Source of the DNA: Saccharothrix sp. NRRL B-16348
GTDB lineage: Bacteria > Actinomycetota > Actinomycetes > Mycobacteriales > Pseudonocardiaceae
DNA length: 64,000 nucleotides
Direction: 5' to 3'
Assembly: GCF_001280085.1 (NCBI RefSeq)
Contig: NZ_LGED01000013.1
Span: 62,001-126,000 of the forward strand
In this document: piece after piece, positions 17,744 to 24,824 of the stretch
How the letters are laid out: every line of letters starts with the position of its first letter
Numbering within the stretch: position 1 is the first letter of the stretch
Notes under the pieces: generated by a model
The model's database searches: none
Told to the model about the DNA's origin: nothing
What the model saw: only the letters and a program-made list of their open reading frames with translations
Program-made: the position numbers and the translations under genes

Positions 17744-18109
17744 TCAACGGCGGTGCCAGCCGTTCAGCTTGGCCGGGTTGAGCACGATCCACACGTCGGT
17801 GACCTTGGCGCCGGCCTCCCGGAGGCCGACCACCGCGAGGGCACGGCCCGCGCGGCGCAGTGCCAGCCCGGCGCGGCCGTTGACCGACTCGATGGTCAAC
17901 TCGGTGTCCGGTCGCCCGCACAGCACGCCCGTGACCACCTGCGACACGTTCTCCGCGCCGTGGACGGCGGCCGTCGGGGCGAGCACCAGCCCGCCACCGT
18001 CGCACACGGCGACGGCGTCCACGTCCAAGGCGGCCCGGACCGCGGCGACGTCGCCCCGCAGGCACGCCTCGGCCAACCCGCGCGCGACGTCGTCAGGCCG
18101 GCTGGGCAT
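17744..18109 (-). CDS. orphan SnoaL-like domain resembling the ECF41 C-terminal domain
   Basis: 121 residues. It has the helix-sheet pattern of SnoaL-like domains (LAEACLRGDVAAVRAALD, then VSQVVTGVL, then VWIVLNPAKLNGW). The ending NPAKL corresponds to the NPDKL-type motif found in the C-terminal regulatory domain of ECF41 sigma factors; no sigma2 or sigma4 region is present. The ATG lies one base after the sigma gene's stop codon region, so it is co-transcribed and coupled with it. It may compete with or supplement the sigma factor's own regulatory domain (inference). Confidence 0.75.
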   Translation of the reverse strand: MPSRPDDVARGLAEACLRGDVAAVRAALDVDAVAVCDGGGLVLAPTAAVHGAENVSQVVTGVLCGRPDTELTIESVNGRAGLALRRAGRALAVVGLREAGAKVTDVWIVLNPAKLNGWHRR

Positions 18110-18110
18110 C

Positions 18111-19079
18111 TCAGGTCTTCCGCAGCCGCCGCCCACGACCGGGCACCACCGCGGCGTGGGACGTCGGCGACCCGGACGCGTCGGACAACGCCCCGATCTT
18201 CTCGGGGTTGAGCATCCACAGCACCCGGTCGATGCCGTCGGTGGTGGCGGTGACCGCGAGCACGCCGAACTCGGCGCCGTTGCGCCTCAGCACGGCGGAG
18301 ACCTGCCCGTTCGCGCTCGCCCACCGCACGTCGAGGTCGTCCCAGAACCAGGTGGAGATCGCGTCCAGGAACTGCGTCACGGCCGGCGGCCCCACGATCC
18401 GCTTGCGGGCGACGCGCAGCCTGCCGTTGCCGTCGGACAGGCTCGTCACGTCCGCCGTGAAGAGCCGTTCCAACGCCATCAAGTCGCCGGTGCGGGCGGC
18501 CGTGATGAACGTGGTCAACAGCTCCCGCTGCGCCGCGGCGGTCGCGGGCGTGCGCCGTTCACCCGCCATGTGCTTGCGCGCCCGACTGACCAACTGCCGC
18601 ACCGCCGGCTCCGTCGACTGCAGAATCTCCGCGATCTGCGCGTACGAGTAGTCGAACGCCTCCCGCAACACGTACGCCGCCCGCTCGTTCGGCGACAGCT
18701 TCTCCATCAACATCAACGCCGCGAACTCCAGCGCCTCACCCCGCTCCGCACCCAGGTACGGATCCGCGCTCGTGTCCACCGGCTCCGGCAACCACGGCCC
18801 CACGTACGTCTCACGCCGCACCCGCGCCGACTGCAACGCGTTGATCGCCAACCGCGTCGCCGTCGTCGCCAGGAACGCGGCCGGGTTGACCACCACCGAG
18901 CGGTCGCACGTCTGCCACCGCAACCAGACCTCCTGCACCAGGTCCTCGGCCTCGGTCGCACTGCTCAGCATCCGATACGCGATCCCGAACAAACGCGGCC
19001 GCACGCCCATGAAGACAGCCGCGGCCTCCTCCAGGTCGTCCACACCTTCCGGATCGAGACTCACACCGGAATCCGTCAA
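18111..19079 (-). CDS. ECF41-type RNA polymerase sigma factor (SigJ-like)
   Basis: 322 residues. Sigma2 is RPRLFGIAYRMLSSATEAED and following; sigma4 is LSPNERAAYVLREAFDYSYA with HTH residues through about 170; the C-terminal third is a SnoaL-like domain. Two ECF41 hallmarks are present: the linker motif WLPEP at 96-100 and NPEKI at 291-295, which is close to the NPDKL consensus. In this group the fused domain, not an anti-sigma, controls activity. The gene is convergent with the cupin/NmrA operon that carries a TGTCACA promoter, its likely target. Confidence 0.92.
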   Translation of the reverse strand: MTDSGVSLDPEGVDDLEEAAAVFMGVRPRLFGIAYRMLSSATEAEDLVQEVWLRWQTCDRSVVVNPAAFLATTATRLAINALQSARVRRETYVGPWLPEPVDTSADPYLGAERGEALEFAALMLMEKLSPNERAAYVLREAFDYSYAQIAEILQSTEPAVRQLVSRARKHMAGERRTPATAAAQRELLTTFITAARTGDLMALERLFTADVTSLSDGNGRLRVARKRIVGPPAVTQFLDAISTWFWDDLDVRWASANGQVSAVLRRNGAEFGVLAVTATTDGIDRVLWMLNPEKIGALSDASGSPTSHAAVVPGRGRRLRKT

Positions 19080-19340
19080 CCCTCGCCCCTGTCTGGTCGC
19101 GCCGCTCGTGCCACCGGTTCCCGCGGCTGCGCGGACCAGGCTTCAGCGCGGGCAGCCCCCGGTGAGGAGGTACATCCTCCGGCCGACGGCCCGGCGAGTC
19201 ACGCGGAGCGGAATTTCGTGTCCGCGTTCATCCGCACAGCACCGCATGTGTCCGATGTGGATCGTCTCGGCATCGACCGGTGTCCGCGATCGGCGGAGTG
19301 GTGGCTCAGCGCTGTGACGACGCGGAAGCCGGACTCGACC

Positions 19341-20108
19341 TCAGAGCCGCCGGGCGCGCAGCACGCCGGTCAGCATCGGCAGCGTGAACTCGCCGCGGCC
19401 GGTTTCGGGTCGGCTCGCGAGGAAAGCCCGGATCGCGCCGAGCCTGGTCTCCCGGTCCGGTGCCGGCATGACGAGCATCCCGGCGCGCGTGGCGAGGGTC
19501 GCGAGGAGCGAGTCGGCGGTCCGGCGCTGCCCGTGCGGGAACTCGGCCTGCTCCGGCGAGCCGAACCGGGCGGCCACGTCGGCGTTCGGCAGGTGCAGGC
19601 CCGCGGTCGCGGCGCGCCACCTGCTCGCCGTGTCACGGGGACCGATGGCCTCACCCCCGCTGACCTGCTCCAGACCCGCGATCCACGCGACCCGGTCGTC
19701 CAGGACGTTCCACAGGCCGGCCAGGACACCCCTGGGCGAGAGGACCCTGGCCATCTCCGGTCCCGCGACGGCCAGGTCGAACCAGTGCAGGGCATTGCCT
19801 GCCACCACGGCGTCGATGGACGCGTCCGGCAGCGGTATCGCCTCGGCGCTGCCCCGCAAGGTGCGGACGGCAGGCAGCGCACGGCGCAGTTCGGCGAGCA
19901 TCGCCGGATCGGGCTCGACCGCGACGACGTCGGCGCCCAGTGCGACGAGCGCGGCGGTCAGCTTGCCGGTGCCGGCGCCGAGGTCGAGCACCCGCGGGCC
20001 CGGCGCGAGCGCCACCGCCCAGCGCACGGCGGCCCGCGCGTAGTCCGGGCGGTGTTCGGCGTACGCGGCCGCCGCCGTGCCGAACGACGAGCCGAGGCGG
20101 TCCTCCAC
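19341..20108 (-). CDS. class I SAM-dependent methyltransferase
   Basis: 255 residues. SAM-binding motif I is VLDLGAGTGKLTAAL, motif II VVAVEPDPAML, then AEAIPLPDASIDAVVAGNAL and HWFD, typical of small-molecule methyltransferases of the 'Methyltransf_11' type. The start at 20108 gives the family-standard FGTAAAAYAEHRPDY opening. Divergent from a truncated methyltransferase fragment. Substrate unknown. The 260 bases before the sigma gene show no feature. Confidence 0.88.
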   Translation of the reverse strand: MEDRLGSSFGTAAAAYAEHRPDYARAAVRWAVALAPGPRVLDLGAGTGKLTAALVALGADVVAVEPDPAMLAELRRALPAVRTLRGSAEAIPLPDASIDAVVAGNALHWFDLAVAGPEMARVLSPRGVLAGLWNVLDDRVAWIAGLEQVSGGEAIGPRDTASRWRAATAGLHLPNADVAARFGSPEQAEFPHGQRRTADSLLATLATRAGMLVMPAPDRETRLGAIRAFLASRPETGRGEFTLPMLTGVLRARRL

Positions 20109-20163
20109 GCCACCGACCGTACCCGCGATGATCTCCTGGTCGATCGGTCGGCGGTGTGGGGAC

Positions 20164-20478
20164 GTGCCTCCCGAACCCGACAGTTCCGCCGACGTGGCCG
20201 TGGAGAACGACTACGACGCCTTCGCCGAGGGGTACGCGGCCGAGAACGAGACCAGCCTCGTCAACGCCTACTACGTGCGGCCCGCGATCGTCGACCTGGC
20301 CGGTCGGCGGATCCTCGACGCCGGCTGGGGTCCCGGCACCGTGGCCCTGGCGCTGCGCGACCGGGGCGCCGTCGTGGCCGGCTTCGACCGCAGCGCCAAG
20401 ATGGTGGAGCCGGCCCGGCGGCGCCTGGGCGACGACGCGGACCTGCGGGTCCTGTTCTTCGTCCTGGACGCCGGCTAA
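20164..20478 (+). pseudogene. truncated SAM methyltransferase fragment
   Basis: About 104 residues align in style with the first half of actinobacterial methyltransferases: YDAFAEGYAAENETSLVNAY, RILDAGWGPGTVALALRDRG and MVEPARRRLGDDADLRV. Motif I reads DAGWGPGT where DAGCGSGP is usual, and the frame ends just after DLRV with LFFVLDAG and a stop, removing the catalytic half. It overlaps the convergent hydrolase stop. Start GTG at 20164 or 20194. Probably a decayed gene cut by recombination. Confidence 0.75.
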
Positions 20479-21122
20479 CCGGGCTGGAGGTAGGAGACCA
20501 GGCGCTCGGCCAGCTCGACCGGGTGGCTCACCGGGACGCAGTGCGGCCCGTCGATCTCGTCCGGTTCCAGGCCGAGCCGCTCGCGCGCGACCCGGCGCTG
20601 GAACTCCGGCGGGAAGAACCGGTCGTCCCGGCACAGCAGCACGCGGGTGGGCACGTCCGGCAGCGCGGCGAGCGGCCACGGCTCGCCCGACTCGGCGCTG
20701 ACGTGCGGGCGGCCGTGCGCGGCGGCCCGTGCCACGACGTCGGCCGGGACGCCGTTGTAGAAGACCTCGGTGTCGTCGAGCCCCACTGGGCTCTCGAAGC
20801 CGGTGTTGCCCCACCAGTCGCCCGGCTGCTCCCCCGGCGCGGGCACCATCCCAGCGAGGAACACCAAGAGCCGCACGGGCAGCCGGGCGCACACCAGCGG
20901 TGCGGTGAACCCCCCGTAGGAGTGCCCCACGACGACGAGGTCCCGGCGGTCGCCGACGGCGGCCACGACGGTGTCGGTGAAGTCGGCGAGCCCGGCCGCG
21001 GGGTCGTCGATGGGCAGGTCGGGCGCCACGACGTCGTGGCCGCGCCCGCGCAGCTCCGGTTCGAGGAGTTCGAAGTCCCGCCCGCTGCCGCCCCCGCCGT
21101 GGATCAGCACGAAGGTGCTCAT
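20475..21122 (-). CDS. alpha/beta hydrolase (EstC/salicylate esterase-like)
   Basis: 215 residues. FVLIHGGGGSGRDFELL at the N-terminus, nucleophile elbow VVGHSYGGFTAPLV, acid VLLCRDDRFFPPEF and His in GPHCVPVSHPVELAERL. This matches compact esterases of the plant SABP2/EstC type. The ATG overlaps the stop of the phosphotransferase gene (ATGA), indicating coupling. Substrate unknown. Confidence 0.9.
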   Translation of the reverse strand: MSTFVLIHGGGGSGRDFELLEPELRGRGHDVVAPDLPIDDPAAGLADFTDTVVAAVGDRRDLVVVGHSYGGFTAPLVCARLPVRLLVFLAGMVPAPGEQPGDWWGNTGFESPVGLDDTEVFYNGVPADVVARAAAHGRPHVSAESGEPWPLAALPDVPTRVLLCRDDRFFPPEFQRRVARERLGLEPDEIDGPHCVPVSHPVELAERLVSYLQPG

Positions 21123-22075
21123 GCCGACACCCCGTTGCCCAGGGACGCCATCCTCCGGAGCAGGCCGGCGCACCAGTGGAAGTGGCCGTCGCTGCCGTCC
21201 GGCGAGAACAGGTCGTAGGTGGTGAGGGCGTAGCCGGCCTGGTAGAGCGCGAGGGTTTCGGCCGGGTAGCCGAACTCGTCGGCGAAGAGGCCGGTGAGGG
21301 TGCTGGTGTGGGATTCGGCGTGCGGCCCGTACATGTCCCAGACGGCGGCGGTGACGGCGGCGTCGAACGCGGGATCGCCTGCGGTGGTGAAGAAGCCGAA
21401 GTCGAGGACGGCGGTGGGACGGCCGGTGTCGTCCACGTGGAGGTTGGGTGGGACGAGGTCGCCGTGGATGACGGTGACCGGTGCGTCCGGCAGGGCCGTG
21501 AGGGAGGCGACGACCCGGTCCACCGCGGCCGACAGACCCGGAACGTGGGCGGCGAGCACGTCACCGTGACGGCGTGCGGCGCGCCGCACGAGGGCGGCGA
21601 GCGCGTCGGGGAAGCGCGTGTGGCCTCGCCAGAGGGGGCGGTCGTCGCCCTGGACGGTGAGGGCGCGCATGGCGTCGGTGCCCGGCACGGTGGCGAGGGC
21701 GCGCAGGACCGTCAGGAGGGCGGTGGTCTCGGCGGCGGGCAGGTCCCGTTCGGCGGAGGTCGTCACCGGCTCGGCGCGGAAGGGCGCTCCGGTCAGCTCG
21801 CGCTCGTAGGTGACGAGAACGCCGTCGTGGACCTCGGTGTCGAGGATCTCCGGCGTGGCGAAGGACAGCGGGTGGCGGGCGATGTCCGCGTAGACCCGGC
21901 GGGAGAGGTCGAGGTCGGCCGGCGGGCGGCCGCTCCACACCTTGGCCACGAGGCCTTGGTCGAGTCGGTAGACGGCACCCTCGACGCCGGCGGCGAGAGG
22001 ACGCGCGGAGCGGTGGCCGCGACGAGCGAAGTGCGCGAGCCACTCGTCGGTATGGCGCTGGCGGTATTCGACCAT
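21119..22075 (-). CDS. aminoglycoside phosphotransferase-family protein
   Basis: About 318 residues from ATG 22075 (another ATG at 22111 is possible). Kinase-like fold blocks: VYRLDQGLVAKVW (Lys), VIHGDLVPPNLHVDD (catalytic Asp and Asn) and TAVLDFGFFTTAGDPAFD (metal Asp). APH-family proteins phosphorylate small molecules such as antibiotics or homoserine. Coupled to the downstream esterase, so a two-step modification of one compound is possible but unproven. Confidence 0.88.
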   Translation of the reverse strand: MVEYRQRHTDEWLAHFARRGHRSARPLAAGVEGAVYRLDQGLVAKVWSGRPPADLDLSRRVYADIARHPLSFATPEILDTEVHDGVLVTYERELTGAPFRAEPVTTSAERDLPAAETTALLTVLRALATVPGTDAMRALTVQGDDRPLWRGHTRFPDALAALVRRAARRHGDVLAAHVPGLSAAVDRVVASLTALPDAPVTVIHGDLVPPNLHVDDTGRPTAVLDFGFFTTAGDPAFDAAVTAAVWDMYGPHAESHTSTLTGLFADEFGYPAETLALYQAGYALTTYDLFSPDGSDGHFHWCAGLLRRMASLGNGVSA

Positions 22076-22138
22076 GGGGGTGAGTACACCCTCCCTCCCC
22101 CGTGCCCGCACGTGGATTTCGCGGAAACAGGCGTTGCG

Positions 22139-22261
22139 TCACTCGCGTGCGGCGAGATGAGCCAGTAGCAGGTCGTGCCGGAACTGGTAGGCGGCGCTGA
22201 CTTGGCGGAGGACGCCGCGACGGTGCGCGTCGGCGAGGAACGTCATCAGCCGCAAGGGCAA
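22139..22261 (-). pseudogene. C-terminal remnant of a NACHT/NTPase membrane protein
   Basis: Forty residues ending in a stop read LPLRLMTFLADAHRRGVLRQ then VSAAYQFRHDLLLAHLAARE, the usual end of actinobacterial NACHT-type NTPases. No start or NTPase domain is present upstream. The next 170 bases hold another frame with a hydrophobic segment (RRRFVLFAVGIVVCAGLG) that is also not a complete gene. A decayed locus. Confidence 0.65.
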
Positions 22262-22434
22262 CTGCCGGGGTGAACGACCAGTAGAGCCGCATCAGCACGA
22301 AACGCCCCCACGAAGAACATCCCGAGCCCGGCGCAGACCACGATGCCGACCGCGAAGAGCACGAACCGCCGCCGCCACGGCCGCTGGTATCGGTTCGCGC
22401 ACCCGAGTATCGCGTCCACCCATTCCCGCCGGGT

Positions 22435-23133
22435 TCAGGACCAGGCGATCTCGCCGGTCCGGTCCACGAAGCGCCCGGACCCGGCGCCGGGTTCCTCGGT
22501 GGCGAGGCGGACGATCGCGTCCGTGCCCTCGGTGACGGTCTGGGGTCCGCTGTGGCCGTTGAGGTCGGTCGCCGTGTAGCCGGGGTCGGCGGCGTTGACG
22601 CGGATGTCGACCAGCGCCTTGGCGTACTGCGTGGTCAGCATGGTCAGCGCCGCCTTCGACGCGGTGTAGAGCGGTGCGACGACCGCGGACTCGGGTCGTG
22701 CCGGGTCGTGGGTGTGGGCGAGCGAGCCCATGCCGCTGCTGACGTTGACGATGACCGGGTCGGACGATCGGCGCAGCAGCGGCAGGAACGCGGTGGTCGT
22801 GCGGACCACGCCGGCGACGTTGACGTCGAGGACACCGAGGGCCTCGGGCCCGGTCAGGGCGCTGGGATCACCGGCGGGCCCGTGGACACCGGCGTTGTTG
22901 ACCAGCACGTCGATCAGGCCCTCGTGCGCGGCGACGTCCGCGGCCGCGGCGGCGACGGACGCGTCGTCGGTCACGTCGATGGGCACGAACCGCGCGCCCA
23001 GTGCGGCGGCGGCCTCCGCGCCCCGTTCGGGATCGCGGGCCCCGATCAGCACGGTGTGGCCCAGTTCGACGAGGCGTCGGGCGGTCTCGCGGCCGAGCCC
23101 CTTGTTCGCCCCGGTGATGAAGGTGATCGTCAT
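22435..23133 (-). CDS. short-chain dehydrogenase/reductase
   Basis: 232 residues of a classical SDR: cofactor motif FITGANKGLGRETARRL, NNAGVHG, catalytic Ser in IVNVSSGMGSL and YTASKAALTMLT (YxxxK). NADP preference is suggested by the basic GARDPER strand end. Divergent from an MmyB-type regulator 101 bases away, repeating the layout of the aldo/keto reductase locus. Confidence 0.93.
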   Translation of the reverse strand: MTITFITGANKGLGRETARRLVELGHTVLIGARDPERGAEAAAALGARFVPIDVTDDASVAAAAADVAAHEGLIDVLVNNAGVHGPAGDPSALTGPEALGVLDVNVAGVVRTTTAFLPLLRRSSDPVIVNVSSGMGSLAHTHDPARPESAVVAPLYTASKAALTMLTTQYAKALVDIRVNAADPGYTATDLNGHSGPQTVTEGTDAIVRLATEEPGAGSGRFVDRTGEIAWS

Positions 23134-23234
23134 GCGGCCAGCATTCGTCGCCGCCGCGGCCCCGGCCAGGGACGCGTCGACGGTAGGAACGGCAGTACCC
23201 CTCCCGGTCGCCGGGGTTGCGGGAGGATGGGGTC

Positions 23235-24128
23235 ATGACCACGACGCCCGGCGCCGGTCTGGGTGCGATGATCCGCACGTGGCGGGACCGGTTGCCGCCC
23301 TCGGCCGTCGCGCTGCCGGTGGGTCCGGCACGCCGTGCGGCCGGGCTGCGCCGCGAGGAGCTCGCCGACCTCGCCGGCGTGTCGGTCGACTACGTCGTGC
23401 GCCTGGAGCAGGGACGGGCCACCACACCGTCGGCGCAGGTGGTGGCGTCCCTGGCCCGTGCCCTGCAGCTGTCCGCCGCCGAACGGGACCACCTGTACCG
23501 GCTCGCCCACCTCGTCCCGCCGGCGGTGGGCACGATCTCCGACCACATCCCACCCGGCGTGCACCGCGTGCTCACCCGGCTCGGGGACGTCGCGGTCGCC
23601 GTGTTCGCGGCGGACTGGCAGCTGGTCTGGTGCAACCGCGGGTGGGCCGCGCTGCTGGGTGATCCCTCGTCCTCGCCACCGCGCCTGCGCAACTTCGCCC
23701 GTGACAGGTTCCCGGTCGACGCCGGTCCCGCCCACCTCGCGCGGTGGCCCGTGACCGAACTGGACACCGGCACCACCGACGCGGCCGTCGTGTCCGACCT
23801 GCGCCGCGCCACCGGCCGCTTCCCGCACGACCCGCGCCTGGCGGCGCTGATCCGCGACCTGAGCGCGGGCAACCGGCGGTTCGCCGAGCTGTGGGCGACC
23901 GGCACGGTGGCCGTCCACCGCGAGGACCACAAGACGATCGAGCACCCGGCCGTGGGGCCGGTCGCGGTGGACTGCGACGTGCTGACCGACGGCGACTCCG
24001 AACTCAAGATCGTGGTCATGACCGCCGAGCCGGGCAGCGACGACGAGACCAGGCTGCGGCTCGCCGAGATCGTCGGCCACCCGGCAACCGGCAACGGCCT
24101 GGAGCTGCCGTCGGACGTCCGCCGGTAG
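23235..24128 (+). CDS. helix-turn-helix regulator with MmyB-like domain
   Basis: 297 residues. HTH: RRAAGLRREELADLAGVSVD then YVVRLEQGRATTPSAQVVAS. The MmyB-like part shows VAVFAADWQLVWCNRGWAAL and ELWATGTVAVHREDHKTIEH. ATG 23235 was preferred over 23217 because a GGGAGGATGGGG ribosome region lies between them. Likely controls the divergent SDR gene. Confidence 0.92.
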   Translation: MTTTPGAGLGAMIRTWRDRLPPSAVALPVGPARRAAGLRREELADLAGVSVDYVVRLEQGRATTPSAQVVASLARALQLSAAERDHLYRLAHLVPPAVGTISDHIPPGVHRVLTRLGDVAVAVFAADWQLVWCNRGWAALLGDPSSSPPRLRNFARDRFPVDAGPAHLARWPVTELDTGTTDAAVVSDLRRATGRFPHDPRLAALIRDLSAGNRRFAELWATGTVAVHREDHKTIEHPAVGPVAVDCDVLTDGDSELKIVVMTAEPGSDDETRLRLAEIVGHPATGNGLELPSDVRR

Positions 24129-24190
24129 CCTCCGTCTCGCTCCGGGGGGGAACCACCGTTCGTCGCCGCTGGAGGGCGCTCACCAGTGGG

Positions 24191-24706
24191 TCAGTGCGAG
24201 TGGCGGCTCAGCCGGTCGCGAATCCCGTCGACCAGGCCGTAGTCGAGCGCCTCGGTGGCGGAGAACCACGTTCCCGCGGCGGAGTCCGCGGCGATCCGCT
24301 CGACCGGTTGGCCGGTCTGCGCCGCGATGATGGCCGTCATCTCCCGGTTGGTCCGGTCGAGGAGGTCGAGTTGGATCCGGTCCGGGTGGGGTGGGCCGGT
24401 CGGCTGACGCATCATGATCTTGGCGTGGGGCAGTGCGTACCTCTTGCCCCGCGCGCCCTCCGACAGCAGGACCTGGGCGATGCCGGCGGCCAGACCGGCG
24501 GCCCACGTGACCACGTCGGGGCGGATGAGCCGCATCGTGTCGAAGATCGCCATGCCCGCGGTGACGAGGCCGCCCGGCGAGTTGATGTAGAGGTGGATGT
24601 CCGCGGTCGGGTCGGCCTGTTCCAGGAGCAGGAGTTGGGCGGTGATCCGGTTGGCTTCGGCGTCGTCGACCTCGGATCGCAGCATGATCACGCGTTCCCG
24701 CAGCAT
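24191..24706 (-). CDS. ClpP-like protein lacking the catalytic triad
   Basis: 171 residues with the full ClpP fold pattern: INSPGGLVTAGMAIFDTM, GKRYALPHAKIMMRQPTG, RTNREMTAIIAAQTGQPVER and ATEALDYGLVD. The active-site positions are all changed: nucleophile Ser becomes Gly75 (GLAAGIAQ in place of GxAASMG), His becomes Arg100 (MMRQP in place of MIHQP) and Asp becomes Gly145. It therefore cannot be a normal serine peptidase. It is not next to clpX or another clpP. It could join mixed rings as a structural subunit, like ClpR, or be decaying. Confidence 0.88.
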   Translation of the reverse strand: MLRERVIMLRSEVDDAEANRITAQLLLLEQADPTADIHLYINSPGGLVTAGMAIFDTMRLIRPDVVTWAAGLAAGIAQVLLSEGARGKRYALPHAKIMMRQPTGPPHPDRIQLDLLDRTNREMTAIIAAQTGQPVERIAADSAAGTWFSATEALDYGLVDGIRDRLSRHSH

Positions 24707-24780
24707 TCGGCCACGCTAGGGCGCGAAGGATCACCGGCAGGGTCCTGTGACCTGAAGCTGCCAGTCCCGGTCGGCGCACG

Positions 24781-24814
24781 GGAGGGCTGCGGGAACGTCG
24801 CCCCGCAGCCCTCC
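24781..24814 (-). terminator. hairpin terminator of the GH2 gene
   Basis: Perfect 13-base arms 24781-24793 (GGAGGGCTGCGGG) and 24802-24814 with an 8-base loop, beginning 11 bases beyond the stop of the GH2 gene. Confidence 0.85.
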
Positions 24815-24824
24815 GCCTTCACCG

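Noticed and set aside
17580..21218. A 1212-codon plus-strand open frame
   Set aside because: It crosses several well-supported genes on the other strand and has no recognisable domain.
22262..22434. Possible small membrane protein on the minus strand
   Set aside because: One hydrophobic segment but no start with a ribosome site and no sensible end; treated as debris beside the NACHT remnant.
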